Positions 9,593 through 18,019 of a stretch of 64,000 bases of DNA are shown piece by piece. Positions within the stretch are counted from its first letter, which is position 1. Each line of letters starts with the position of its first letter. Made by a program: the position numbers and the translations under genes. Origin of the DNA: Fibrobacter succinogenes (GTDB lineage Bacteria; Fibrobacterota; Fibrobacteria; Fibrobacterales; Fibrobacteraceae); NCBI RefSeq assembly GCF_902779965.1, contig NZ_CACZDK010000010.1:45382-109381 (forward strand), given 5' to 3'. The notes beneath the pieces were generated by a model. That model was not told the origin of the DNA, ran no database searches, and saw nothing but the letters and a program-made list of their open reading frames with translations.

Positions 9593-9719
9593 ATTTCAGC
9601 ACTTTTCAACACGAAAATTGCTGAAATCAATATTAAAACAAACCATTTCAGCACTTTTCAAAACAAATATTGCTGAAATGACTATAAAAATTCATAATTT
9701 CAGCACTTTTAATTTTTCA
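9593..9719. promoter_or_regulatory. Three palindromes at exact 52-bp spacing upstream of the ATPase gene
   Basis: Units at 9593-9627 and 9645-9679 are 35-bp imperfect palindromes starting ATTTCAGCACTTTTCAA and ending TTGCTGAAAT. A third, half unit starts at 9697 (ATTTCAGCACTTTT). Starts are 52 bp apart, close to five helical turns, with 17-bp unrelated spacers. They sit 43 bases upstream of the ATPase start. Candidate operator array; the bound protein is unknown. Confidence 0.7.
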
Positions 9720-9727
9720 AACGCAAT

Positions 9728-9751
9728 AAACCCAATCAACAGCCGCCGCAA
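9728..9751 (-). repeat. Relic of the permease 5' end
   Basis: Second copy of the permease start. Read on the minus strand, GGAGG is followed by a TTG start encoding LRRLLIGFI, then unrelated sequence. It has no downstream permease frame, so it reads as a stranded relic left by the insertion of the ATPase segment. Confidence 0.75.
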
Positions 9752-9852
9752 AAAAGCACCTCCAATTAGACTTTTTCAATTTAAAAATAGCTAAACAGAA
9801 ATCTGTCTAGCCTTTACTTTAATTTACCAATTTCTGGTATTTTCAAAAAAAA

Positions 9853-10434
9853 CTAAAAAGACAATATCGCATTCGCACCAAAGCTTGCATTAGCCAAATT
9901 CAGTGTAGGAACAACCCTTAACTGAACAGACTGCCATCCTTCTTGCAGCATCCTTACTTTATAACGATCCAAAGCCTCTTGATATTGGTCTCGTTTGATT
10001 GCATGTTCTTTGCGAACATTGTATTTATGAATGTTATAAGCAAGAACAGGTATCCCCAAAAGGTAAAATGGAATGGAGACACCTATTGACACTCCACCAG
10101 CAACCCTATCAAAAACCTCACCCCACCCATCATCACTATCACTTGTTTCATTTATCGCGTAAATTCCAATAGCAAGAAAAAATGTTCCTACACAAACAAG
10201 TCCACCACCAAATACAATACCCTCAATGTTTGCTCCATACGAAGCGTCTTTATTTTCAAACTCAATCAATTCTTTATAAATATCAACACTATCCAACTCA
10301 ACTAGATAATAAACATTTTCTACTTCCGACGAAGCTTCAGTTTCGGGCACCCCGCGAAAATCAGACATATCATCCGCAAAAGCAAACGACAAACCAGCAA
10401 CTAGGAGAATCAAGAAAAATAACTTATTATTCAT
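9853..10434 (-). CDS. Small secreted/membrane protein, family member 1
   Basis: 193 residues, no recognised domain. A signal peptide (LFFLILLVAGLSFAFA) is followed by an acidic stretch, a YYxxxELDSVDIYKE segment and two hydrophobic segments (GIVFGGGLVCVGTFFLAIGI and SIGVSIPFYLLGIPVLAY). A charged helix follows and the last strand ends in ILSF. Layout and C-terminal Phe resemble the proteins at 37187-37690 and 62651-63160, so I treat the three as one family. The start at 10434 has GGAAG 8 bases upstream; the longer frame starts at a TTG within that site. The function is unknown. Confidence 0.75.
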   Translation of the reverse strand: MNNKLFFLILLVAGLSFAFADDMSDFRGVPETEASSEVENVYYLVELDSVDIYKELIEFENKDASYGANIEGIVFGGGLVCVGTFFLAIGIYAINETSDSDDGWGEVFDRVAGGVSIGVSIPFYLLGIPVLAYNIHKYNVRKEHAIKRDQYQEALDRYKVRMLQEGWQSVQLRVVPTLNLANASFGANAILSF

Positions 10435-10702
10435 TTTATACGCTTCCAAAAAGAAATAATTCCACCATGTTAAGTTTTCACTCTAAAGTAACCATATAAA
10501 TTCGCAGCTTTAGGTTTTCCCCTATAAATCTATATTAAATTATACAAAATAATTTGTTCCACTAATAAATTTAAATTTTTCACTACAGCTAATTTTCAAC
10601 CCATGTTGCCAGCAATAAAATCAACAGGCAAGGATGGGGTGGGCGCAAAGAGGGGCCCATGCAGCCTTCGTAACTCCAAGCAGAACCCTACCCGCATCTT
10701 GA

Positions 10703-10716
10703 AATTTCTATCTTTC
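10703..10716 (+). promoter_or_regulatory. Start-proximal promoter-like box of nspC
   Basis: AATTTCTATCTTTC ends 5 bases before the ATG and there is no Shine-Dalgarno. The same box precedes at least 13 other genes here. Confidence 0.55.
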
Positions 10717-10721
10717 TTACC

Positions 10722-11849
10722 ATGCTCGACTATTCTCAAGTTCCAAGTCCTTGTTTCGTACTTGACGAAACACGTCTCCGCCGCAACATGGAAATCCTCG
10801 ATGATATCCAGAAAAAGACCGGCGTCAAAATCATCTGCGCCCTCAAGGGTTACAGCTTCTGGCGTTCTTTCCCGCTCATTGGCGAATACCTCGCCGGCGC
10901 CACCGCCTCTAGCCTTAACGAAGCTCGCCTTGCGCGCGAAGAGATGAACAAGGAAGTTCACGTTTTCGCACCGGTTTACGAAGACGACGAAATCGACGCG
11001 ATTCTTGATACCGCCGACCACATCACGTTCAACAGCTTTTCGCAATGGCAGCGTTTCAAGGACAAGACGCTTGCCCACGGCGTGAGTGCCGGCATCCGCG
11101 TGAACCCGGAATACTCCTCAGTCGAGACCGACATTTACAACCCCTGCGGCAAGTACTCCCGCCTCGGCGTAACCGAAATCGAATTCAAGCCAGAACTCCT
11201 TGACGGTATCGAAGGGCTCCACTTCCATGCGCTTTGCGAACAAGATTCCGACGCGCTCGAAATTGTCCTTGCCGAATTCGAAAGACACTTCGGCAAGTTC
11301 CTTCCGCAAATGAAGTGGGTGAACTTCGGCGGCGGTCACCACATCACGCGTAAAGACTACCATCGCGATGATTTAGTCCGCATCCTCAAGGAATTTTCGG
11401 CACGCTACCCGCACTTGCAAATCATCATGGAACCGGGCGAAGCCATCGGTTGGCAAACAGGCGAACTCGTCGCCAGCGTTGGCGATATCGTCCACAACGA
11501 AATGGACATCGCCATCTTGAACGTTTCCGTCAGTGCACACATGCCGGACTGCCTTGAAATGCCGTACCGCCCGAATATCATCGGTGCAGCACTCCCGCGC
11601 GAAAAAACTCATACGTACAAACTTACAGGCAATTCTTGCCTCGCCGGCGACCAGCTCGGTGACTATTCGTTCGACGAACCGCTCAAAGTTGGCGACCGCA
11701 TCATCTTCGAAGACATGATCCATTACACGATGGTCAAGACCACGTTCTTCAACGGAGTGCGCCACCCGAGCATCGGCAAGTTTGACGAAAGCGGCAAATT
11801 CCACCTGCTGCACAAATTCACGTACGAACAGTTTAAGGAGAAGCTATAA
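10722..11849 (+). CDS. nspC: Carboxynorspermidine decarboxylase
   Basis: PLP-dependent fold III decarboxylase that makes spermidine or norspermidine from the carboxylated precursor; 375 residues. The N-terminal SPCFVLDETRLRRN and ALKGYSFW (PLP lysine) are typical of NspC. Further motifs are GIRVNPEYS, HFHALCEQ, WVNFGGGHHIT, MEPGEAIGW, and GNSCLAGDQLGDY near the C-terminus. Carboxynorspermidine synthase is usually nearby in other genomes but is not in this window. Translation starts 5 bases after a promoter-like box, so the mRNA is probably leaderless or nearly so. A GCGGC-GCCGC hairpin and a heptamer array follow the stop. Confidence 0.93.
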   Translation: MLDYSQVPSPCFVLDETRLRRNMEILDDIQKKTGVKIICALKGYSFWRSFPLIGEYLAGATASSLNEARLAREEMNKEVHVFAPVYEDDEIDAILDTADHITFNSFSQWQRFKDKTLAHGVSAGIRVNPEYSSVETDIYNPCGKYSRLGVTEIEFKPELLDGIEGLHFHALCEQDSDALEIVLAEFERHFGKFLPQMKWVNFGGGHHITRKDYHRDDLVRILKEFSARYPHLQIIMEPGEAIGWQTGELVASVGDIVHNEMDIAILNVSVSAHMPDCLEMPYRPNIIGAALPREKTHTYKLTGNSCLAGDQLGDYSFDEPLKVGDRIIFEDMIHYTMVKTTFFNGVRHPSIGKFDESGKFHLLHKFTYEQFKEKL

Positions 11850-11894
11850 GCGGCTTCGCCGCAGTGATTAGTAGACAGTAGGCAGTAGACAGGG
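11850..11894. repeat. Palindrome core plus GTAGAC heptamer array
   Basis: GCGGCTTCGCCGC (11850-11862) directly follows the nspC stop. It is followed by AGTGATTAGTAGACAGTAGG-type heptamers. Confidence 0.75.
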
Positions 11895-11923
11895 AAACGC
11901 AATGTCAAAACAGTTTTTCTCAC

Positions 11924-11949
11924 TGTCATTCCCGGCTCCGACCGGGCGG
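11924..11949. repeat. GTCATTCCCG palindromic repeat, copy 2
   Basis: TGTCATTCCCGG, a short loop and CCGGGCGG. Same family as 1987-2016. Confidence 0.65.
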
Positions 11950-12065
11950 ACAGCACTTGGCAACTTGTTGCCTTAGTGCGCATGGCCACCTTTAGGTGGG
12001 AATATCCTTGAGTGGTTAAGGATATCAAAGATGGGCATGACAAAGAAAGACTTTATGAGCGAAAA

Positions 12066-12479
12066 ATGAAATTCAAAAGCGAAGACGATACATACAACTG
12101 GGCGTTGCAATTCGCCAAAGAACTCAAGGTCGGCGACAAGGTTGCTTTGTACGGGAATCTCGGCGCTGGCAAAACCGTCATTAGTCGCGGCATCTGCAAA
12201 GGGCTCGGTTTCGACGGCACCGTCTGTTCACCAACCTACACCATCCTCCACGAATACCCGAACAACCCGCCCATTTTCCACTTCGACCTTTACCGTCTCG
12301 AAGGAGGCGCCGATCTTTATGAAGTCGGTATGGACCCTGACTATCTCGAAAGCGGAATCAGCCTCATCGAATGGCCCGAACGCCTAGAAGAAAACGACGC
12401 AGGCATCACCCACGTCGTCAAAATTCAAATTGTTTCCGAAACTGAACGCGAAATTACTGTCGAGAAAATCGCGAAATAA
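12066..12479 (+). CDS. tsaE: tRNA threonylcarbamoyladenosine biosynthesis ATPase TsaE
   Basis: Essential ATPase partner of TsaB/TsaD in t6A37 tRNA modification; 137 residues, typical size. Walker A is GNLGAGKT, followed by the family signature SPTYTILHEY and the Walker B region FHFDLYRLEGGADLYEVGMD, then SLIEWPERL. The start at ATG 12066 gives the usual N-terminus; the longer GTG frame from 12012 runs through unrelated sequence. TsaB, TsaC and TsaD are not in the window. A long heptamer-repeat element follows. Confidence 0.93.
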   Translation: MKFKSEDDTYNWALQFAKELKVGDKVALYGNLGAGKTVISRGICKGLGFDGTVCSPTYTILHEYPNNPPIFHFDLYRLEGGADLYEVGMDPDYLESGISLIEWPERLEENDAGITHVVKIQIVSETEREITVEKIAK

Positions 12480-12484
12480 TATTT

Positions 12485-12634
12485 CAGTAGTTAGTGATTA
12501 GTGGTTAAGGAACAGTAGGAAGTAGTCGGTAGGAAGTAGGAAGTGTTTTATAATCGCGGCAAAGCCGCCTAACTATCTAGCTATTACTGTTTACTGCCTA
12601 CTAACCACTGTTTACTAATCACTACTGACTAAAT
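12485..12634. repeat. Long composite heptamer array with palindromic core
   Basis: Left arm: AGTGATTAGTGGTTAAGG, then GTAGGAA/GTAGTCG heptamers. The core at 12556-12568 is GCGGCAAAGCCGC. Right arm: TTACTGCCTACTAACCACTG and TTACTAATCACTACTGACT. It fills the gap between the convergent tsaE and the membrane-protein gene. Confidence 0.85.
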
Positions 12635-12637
12635 CAC

Positions 12638-13330
12638 CTATTGCGCTTTTTTGCGCTTACCCTTGCGAGCAAGTTTCTTGTTCGCCTTTTGAATCGAATC
12701 AGCAACAGCCTTTGCACGGAGTTCCGCAGCAACCTGAGCTAAAGAATCAGCAATCGCCTTTTCCCTTGCAATCGAATCGGCGCGAGCAGCGGCGGCAGCC
12801 ACACAAGCCTTAACTTCTTCGCTATTGGCAATCTTACTCCAATCCTTGCGGTCACCCTGGCTCAAAAGCATCGGGCCCTTGTAATCCTTCACTATATTAT
12901 ATGCAGCCACCGTATCGCGGGCAGCCATAGCGCCCATGGCATCGGCATACAAATCCTTCTGCTGGTTGCGCATATCTTCAATAGCGCCCAAGCGGTTCTG
13001 GCGGAGGATTTCCATGGAATCGCTCACGAAACTCAAGTCCCACGTTTCGTTATAGCAGGCTTCAGCATCTGCATACTTCAAAACGTTTGTTTCTGCAGCG
13101 ACATACATGGCATCGCACGAGGCAAACACTTCTGCACTTTGCTGCTTTGTATATTGGTACCAGTAATACCCGCCCACGATTAAACCGGCGAGCACGAGCA
13201 AGAACACACCGTCTTGCCAACCCATAATCGGCGTCTGCGAAAGCTTCGGTCTCCCATTAATGGTTTCACCGGCTTCCAGTTTTTCTTCAGCCTCGTCAAA
13301 CGGGCTCTTTCCATTCAAAAAACTAAACAT
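12638..13330 (-). CDS. Hypothetical single-pass membrane protein
   Basis: 230 residues, no family recognised. A short cytoplasmic N-terminus is followed by one membrane segment (GVFLLVLAGLIVGGYYWY, about 41-58). A mostly helical periplasmic part comes next, and the C-terminus is rich in Ala, Asp-Ser and Lys (ARADSIAREKAIADSLAQ repeats, basic end KLARKGKRKKAQ) and likely a coiled coil. It starts 9 bases after sufE, with AGGA 6 bases before the ATG, and is the last gene of a three-gene minus-strand operon. Confidence 0.75.
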   Translation of the reverse strand: MFSFLNGKSPFDEAEEKLEAGETINGRPKLSQTPIMGWQDGVFLLVLAGLIVGGYYWYQYTKQQSAEVFASCDAMYVAAETNVLKYADAEACYNETWDLSFVSDSMEILRQNRLGAIEDMRNQQKDLYADAMGAMAARDTVAAYNIVKDYKGPMLLSQGDRKDWSKIANSEEVKACVAAAAARADSIAREKAIADSLAQVAAELRAKAVADSIQKANKKLARKGKRKKAQ

Positions 13331-13339
13331 ATATTAGTC

Positions 13340-13792
13340 CTACTTTTTTGAAATTGCGTCAAAGACGCGTGCATATAAATAAATCTGTTTCATCAAGCTA
13401 GCAAATCCATTCGAACGCGTCGGCGAAAGCCCCACATTCAACCCAATCTGCTGGAAAAACGTCGGGTCCACCGAAAGGATATCTGCCGGAGTCATGTCAT
13501 TGAAAATCTGCAAGGCAAGCGCACCCAAGCCACGGCTAATGAGCGGGTTCGTCGTACCGCCTTCGACATCCATTTCAAAATGAATTTTTCCGTTTTCAAA
13601 TTTCGGCACAAGATACATCGTCGAAGCGCAACCCTGAATTATGAACTTTTCGGCCTTGAGCGAAGCATCCATGCCCTTGTGCTCACGAGCCAAATCCAAG
13701 AGGAATTTCCACTTGTCATCCGGATCGCTAAACGAAGCGAACTTGGCCCTAATCTTTTCTTGACGATCAACAATACTTTCTGACATACTCAT
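13340..13792 (-). CDS. sufE: SufE-family sulfur acceptor for Fe-S assembly
   Basis: 150 residues. SufE accepts persulfide from SufS cysteine desulfurase and passes it to the SufBCD scaffold. The acceptor cysteine is in FIIQGCAS, followed by the conserved GGTTNPLISRGLGALALQIFN, DPTFFQQIGL and LSPTRSNGFASLMKQI. Its ATG is one base after the stop of the flavin reductase gene, so translation is probably coupled. sufS and sufBCD are not in the window. Confidence 0.92.
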   Translation of the reverse strand: MSMSESIVDRQEKIRAKFASFSDPDDKWKFLLDLAREHKGMDASLKAEKFIIQGCASTMYLVPKFENGKIHFEMDVEGGTTNPLISRGLGALALQIFNDMTPADILSVDPTFFQQIGLNVGLSPTRSNGFASLMKQIYLYARVFDAISKK

Positions 13793-13793
13793 A

Positions 13794-14990
13794 TTAGTGC
13801 AAAAAAGAACGCATTTTCCAAATTACCGACGGACAAGACCACAACACAGCAAAGAAAATCCGGAGCAAAGTTTGCTTCTCGCGCGGGAGCTTCGACAAGC
13901 GTTTTGCCGCCTTATCAAACTGCTCGTCCTTGATTTTTGCAAGTCCGGGTTTCGCCTTTGCAATCTGCAAATGGGACTTTCCCAAAGAAGACATCCAGCG
14001 GTCAAGGACAGAAGCTTCGATGCGAGCACGGGATGCGTCATCTGTAGCATTCAGCCATTCGTGAACCGCTTCCGCAGTAATCTTTCCGCTCAAAAGCGCT
14101 TCGACAATCCCCGAACGGCTCATCGGGTTTACGCAACTGGCGGCATCCCCCGCCTTAAAAAGCCCGCACTTGGCAAGCGGCTTGTTGGACTGGCCGCAAG
14201 CAATCATGCCACCATAAATAGCCTTGATACTAGCACCTGGATAATGGGTATCAATAAAATGCTTGAGCTTTTCGCGCAAAGGCATATCGGGCTTTACATC
14301 TTTCGCAAGAACAAAACCAATATTTACTTCCTTGCCATCACGCGGGAAAATCCAGCCGTAACCGCCCGGGAATTCACTCCCGTAAAACAAATCGATATGG
14401 TCGCGCTTGTGTTCGATACCCTCGGCCACCGCAAAAATTCCCGGTTCCAAGTCAGTATCACCCGATTCAATCCCTTCTAGGCATGGGATTCCACGAGTGA
14501 GGCGGCAGCCCGGGCCCGTTGCATCGATAACCGTTTTTGCCGAAATTTCAAAGAATTCTTCGCCCACCTGGACATTCAAATTCCAGCCATTTTCGCTACG
14601 CGAAATGCTTTTAACAAGAGCGTCAAAACGGCACTCCACGCCCGCTTCAACGCAGGCATCGGCAATCGCATGATGGAATTTGGAACGGTCGAGCAAACGC
14701 CCACAATCTTTACTGTAAAATTCAGCCTTGTAACCCTTGGGCGAGGTAAAGTAAATACCGGAAATACTCCCGCGCACCCAAGATTCGTCGATCGGCCACA
14801 ATTCGTTCAAACGATGGGTAGATACAGCTTCGGCGCAAAAAATAGGCTCTTTCCAAGGTTCCTTTTTATCCAAAAGAAGGATTCGTCCGGCACCGCCTGT
14901 CATTTTTCCTAGCTGGAAAGCAGCCATAAGACCGGCAGGCCCCGCACCGCAAATCACCGCATTGTAAGAATTTGAACGAAAAGTTGTCAT
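13794..14990 (-). CDS. FAD-dependent geranylgeranyl-reductase-family oxidoreductase
   Basis: 398 residues. The FAD-binding start is NAVICGAGPAGLMAAFQLG, with a second flavin motif ATGPGCRLTRG and GLFKAGDAASCVNPMSRSGI (GD motif). PGGYGWIFPRDGKEVNIGF is characteristic of the geranylgeranyl reductase/digeranylglycerophospholipid reductase group, which saturates isoprenoid chains. The C-terminal hydrophobic stretch (LLRIFFAVLWSCPSVIW) may touch the membrane. The substrate could be a quinone or lipid isoprenoid; the sequence does not say. It is the first gene of the operon with sufE and a membrane protein. Confidence 0.85.
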   Translation of the reverse strand: MTTFRSNSYNAVICGAGPAGLMAAFQLGKMTGGAGRILLLDKKEPWKEPIFCAEAVSTHRLNELWPIDESWVRGSISGIYFTSPKGYKAEFYSKDCGRLLDRSKFHHAIADACVEAGVECRFDALVKSISRSENGWNLNVQVGEEFFEISAKTVIDATGPGCRLTRGIPCLEGIESGDTDLEPGIFAVAEGIEHKRDHIDLFYGSEFPGGYGWIFPRDGKEVNIGFVLAKDVKPDMPLREKLKHFIDTHYPGASIKAIYGGMIACGQSNKPLAKCGLFKAGDAASCVNPMSRSGIVEALLSGKITAEAVHEWLNATDDASRARIEASVLDRWMSSLGKSHLQIAKAKPGLAKIKDEQFDKAAKRLSKLPREKQTLLRIFFAVLWSCPSVIWKMRSFLH

Positions 14991-15112
14991 TTCAACGTAA
15001 AATTAGTATTTATTTGGTCAGTTTTTATTTTTCATTGTTAGTTTTGCAAATTTTTTAGTTATTTTAGGGCTATCCGTTATTTGATTTACTTTTTCATAAA
15101 GGGAATTTGACT

Positions 15113-16426
15113 ATGAATATGAAGAACGTCTATAAATTTGGTCTCTGCCTCCTTAGTGCTCTTGCGCTTAACGTGTCTGCGCAAGACTTCAGAGGTAAGG
15201 ACCTGAATACATCCTTCCGCGACAAGCGTATCGACAACTATCAGTTCCAGAAGGCAAGAGCCGTCAAGGGCGTTACGGACTTCCAGCGCTCTGCCGGTGA
15301 GTCTCCGGACTTCGAAGGCGCAAACCTTCCCGAAGTCTCTTTCCGTAATGCCGTGATTAGCGGCGCAAACTTCGAAGGCGCAAACCTCAAGGGTGCAACG
15401 ATTAGCGGCGCAGACATTCGTTCTGCAAACTTCGAAGGTGCAAACCTCGAAGGCGCAAACCTCTATCGTGCAACTCTTCTCGATAGTAAATTCCCGAAGG
15501 CCAACCTCAAGAACGCCCGCATGGACGCTATGAAGGTCTCTGACGAATGCGATTTCAGCAAAGCTGACCTCACTCAGGCTTCTGCTATGGACATGGACCT
15601 TACCCGTGCCGACTTCAGCAAGGCTAACCTCACCAATACGAACTTCTCCCGTTCCTTGATGGCTAATAGCGACCTCCGCAAGACCACCATGGAAAAGACG
15701 GACTTCACGGCTTGCAACCTCATCGCTGCAAACTTCAAGGGCGTCTCGCTCAACAATGTGAACTTCGCCAAGGCCGGTCTTTCTCAGGCTAACTTCAGCG
15801 GTGCAACGTTCAACAACGTGAACCTCCAGGAAGCAGACCTTTCCTTGACCACCTTCAATGACGTGGACCTTTCCAGAACCCAGCTCCAGAAGGCTAAGTT
15901 CGCCCAGTCCAAGGTCAAGAACATGAAGTTCAACAACCAGGACTTGAACGGCGTTATTTTCGACAAGGGCGATGTTTCCAAGAGCACCTTCGACAAGACC
16001 AAGCTCAACAAGGCTTCCTTCTTCGATGCTAGCGTTAGCAAGAACGTGTTCAACTACACCGAACTCATGAAGGCCGTGTTCGACGGTGCATACGTCTTCA
16101 AGGACATCTTCGACAACGCCGACCTCACCAAGGCAAACTTCGCCAACTCCACCATCGAACGCTCTGCATTCAACAATGCACAGCTCTCCGGTGCAAACTT
16201 CTCCGGTGCTAAGCTCATCAAGGTTACCTTCCTCAACGCCAAGATGGAAGGTGTCAAGATCGATGCCGACACCAAGATGGAAGACGTGGACTTCTCCGGT
16301 GCAGACTTGACCGGTGCAAAGATTGAAAAGTTCACCGCCAAGAAGGTGACCTACAACGAAAGAACCAAGTTCCCGGCCGGCTTTGATCCGCGCGCCTACG
16401 GTTTCAAGAGACCGGGCGAAAAATAA
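15113..16426 (+). CDS. Secreted pentapeptide-repeat protein
   Basis: 437 residues. A signal peptide (FGLCLLSALALNVSAQD) leads into about 370 residues of pentapeptide repeats (A[N/D]F/L units such as ANFEGANLKGATISGADIRS), which fold as a right-handed quadrilateral helix. Later repeats are rich in Lys, Asn and Asp (VDLSRTQLQKAKFAQSKVKN). Most pentapeptide proteins are cytoplasmic; here export to the periplasm or surface is predicted. The C-terminus is short and basic (YGFKRPGEK). The start at 15113 is chosen from GGGA 8 bases upstream; Met 15119 is an alternative. The terminator at 16451 makes it a single-gene unit. The function is unknown. Confidence 0.88.
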   Translation: MNMKNVYKFGLCLLSALALNVSAQDFRGKDLNTSFRDKRIDNYQFQKARAVKGVTDFQRSAGESPDFEGANLPEVSFRNAVISGANFEGANLKGATISGADIRSANFEGANLEGANLYRATLLDSKFPKANLKNARMDAMKVSDECDFSKADLTQASAMDMDLTRADFSKANLTNTNFSRSLMANSDLRKTTMEKTDFTACNLIAANFKGVSLNNVNFAKAGLSQANFSGATFNNVNLQEADLSLTTFNDVDLSRTQLQKAKFAQSKVKNMKFNNQDLNGVIFDKGDVSKSTFDKTKLNKASFFDASVSKNVFNYTELMKAVFDGAYVFKDIFDNADLTKANFANSTIERSAFNNAQLSGANFSGAKLIKVTFLNAKMEGVKIDADTKMEDVDFSGADLTGAKIEKFTAKKVTYNERTKFPAGFDPRAYGFKRPGEK

Positions 16427-16450
16427 GCCCAATTGAATAACGGAAATTAG

Positions 16451-16480
16451 GGACGCTCAATCGAGCGTCCTTTTTATTTT
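16451..16480 (+). terminator. Terminator after the pentapeptide-repeat gene
   Basis: 8-bp stem GGACGCTC/GAGCGTCC with loop AATC, followed by TTTTTATTTT. Confidence 0.88.
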
Positions 16481-16505
16481 ACTTCTCGCATCCCTCTGAT
16501 CCCAG

Positions 16506-16558
16506 ACCTCTAACCATTGTTTACTAACCACAAACCACATCCAAACCCCTAACAACTA
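16506..16558. repeat. TAACCA-type heptamer array
   Basis: Degenerate 7-mers (CTAACCA, TTTACTAACCACAAACCACA) lie at the 3' border of radA. Confidence 0.6.
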
Positions 16559-17944
16559 CTTCTTATCCATGAGCCAGTTGATTGCATCAGAAAGGCTATG
16601 GACTTTCACGACTTTCATGGAACCTACATTTTCGGAAAGCTTGCAACTCGCAGGCACTACAGCTTCAGTCATTCCCAAACGATGAGCTTCTTTTAATCGC
16701 TGTTCCAAGAGGCTTACGCCACGCACCTCGCCAGACAGTCCAAGTTCGCCAATCGCAATCGTCTGCCTAGATATCGGTATGTTCAAATGATTGCTTGCAA
16801 CAGCAAGTGCAAGCGCCAAGTCCGACGAAGCATCGTTCACCTTCATGCCTCCAGCGATACTAGCAAACACATCCGACGCCCCAATCGTCACACCTCCAAA
16901 CTTTTCCAAAAGCGCGAGGATAATCGTCAAACGCTTCGGGTCAATCCCCGCCGCCACTCGCTGCGGCACGGCAAAATTGGTCTGGTTCACAAGCGCTTGC
17001 GTCTCAAACAACAGCGCCCGAGAACCTTCCATCGTACAGCAAACGGCACTCCCTGGTGTGGGCGGCACGCCTTCCTGCAAAAAGACCTTACTCGGGTTGA
17101 GCACCGGATTGAGTCCGTGACTCGTCATCTCGAAAACGCCAATTTCATCTGTCGCGCCAAAGCGATTTTTGATGGTTCGCAAAAGCCTGTACTGATGATT
17201 CCGGTCGCCCTCGAAATACACCACCGTATCGACCATGTGCTCCAAAATTCTCGGACCGGCAATCTGCCCGTCCTTCGTCACATGCCCAATCAAGATTGTA
17301 ATGCAACCGGAATTTTTCGCAAAGACCATCAAGTCGAGCGTACATTCGCGCAACTGAGTTGCGCACCCAGGCGTTCCCGCAAGGTCGCTCTTATAAACCG
17401 TTTGGATAGAGTCTATCACAAGCACCTGAGGCTTCACCTCACGTGCCTGTTCCAAAATCTTTTCGAGATTCGTTTCGCAAAGGAGCATCATGTCGCTCCC
17501 CGAAACGTTCAATCGCTCACTGCGGAGCTTCACCTGGCACGCACTTTCTTCGCCGCTCACATATAGCGCTTTGACACCCGCCGCATTCATGGTAGCAAGA
17601 GTCGTAAGCACAAGCGTGGATTTACCAATGCCAGGATCGCCGCCAATCAGTACCAAGCTACCCGGAGCAAAACCGCCCCCCAGCACTCGGTCGAACTCCG
17701 AATTCGCCGTACTCAAGCGGCGCGTATCTTCCGTCGCCACATCCTTGAGCAAAACAACCTTGTGCACCGGGCCACCGAGCCCGCGCCCAGCACGCCCAAC
17801 CTCAGCGACTCTTTCAACTACATGTTCTTTAAGGGAACTCCACGCTCCGCAAAACGGGCACTTGCCTGCCCACTTGGGAGTCGTATTTCCACATTCCGTA
17901 CAGAGATACTCAATTTCTTTTTTAGACTTATTTAGTGCTACCAT
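16556..17944 (-). CDS. radA: DNA repair protein RadA/Sms
   Basis: 462 residues. RadA is a RecA-like helicase that aids branch migration in recombination. An N-terminal C4 zinc finger (CTECGNTTPKWAGKCPFC) is followed by Walker A GGDPGIGKST, Walker B QVLVIDSIQTV, the RadA-specific KNRFG motif (IKNRFGATDEIGVFEM) and a C-terminal Lon-protease-like domain (GASDVFASIAGGMKVNDASSDLALA). The start at 17944 is supported by the zinc finger position and by a TTATATTGG box ending 5 bases upstream; the longer frame lacks support. The upstream EAL gene ends 75 bases away on the same strand. Confidence 0.95.
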   Translation of the reverse strand: MVALNKSKKEIEYLCTECGNTTPKWAGKCPFCGAWSSLKEHVVERVAEVGRAGRGLGGPVHKVVLLKDVATEDTRRLSTANSEFDRVLGGGFAPGSLVLIGGDPGIGKSTLVLTTLATMNAAGVKALYVSGEESACQVKLRSERLNVSGSDMMLLCETNLEKILEQAREVKPQVLVIDSIQTVYKSDLAGTPGCATQLRECTLDLMVFAKNSGCITILIGHVTKDGQIAGPRILEHMVDTVVYFEGDRNHQYRLLRTIKNRFGATDEIGVFEMTSHGLNPVLNPSKVFLQEGVPPTPGSAVCCTMEGSRALLFETQALVNQTNFAVPQRVAAGIDPKRLTIILALLEKFGGVTIGASDVFASIAGGMKVNDASSDLALALAVASNHLNIPISRQTIAIGELGLSGEVRGVSLLEQRLKEAHRLGMTEAVVPASCKLSENVGSMKVVKVHSLSDAINWLMDKK

Positions 17945-17949
17945 GAGCA

Positions 17950-17964
17950 CCAATATAACAAAAC
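17950..17964 (-). promoter_or_regulatory. Start-proximal promoter-like box of radA
   Basis: On the minus strand, TTTTGTTATATTGG is followed by TGCTC and ATG. No Shine-Dalgarno is present. Confidence 0.5.
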
Positions 17965-18019
17965 GTACTGACAAAAGGTGTCAGCACGATAAATAATGCA
18001 CAAAAAAGCAGGGATTATT

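Noticed and set aside
9593..9719. Possible CRISPR array (regular 35-bp repeats with 17-bp spacers)
   Set aside because: Only two and a half units, spacers too short, repeats are long palindromes and no cas genes are present; an operator array fits better.
10440..10702. Possible RNA gene in the gap before nspC
   Set aside because: No tRNA or riboswitch fold could be drawn; GGGCCC and GGGGTGGG stretches are present but no stable consensus structure or terminator.
15086..16432. 448-codon open frame on the minus strand
   Set aside because: Antisense shadow of the pentapeptide-repeat gene; the apparent repeats mirror the plus-strand repeats.
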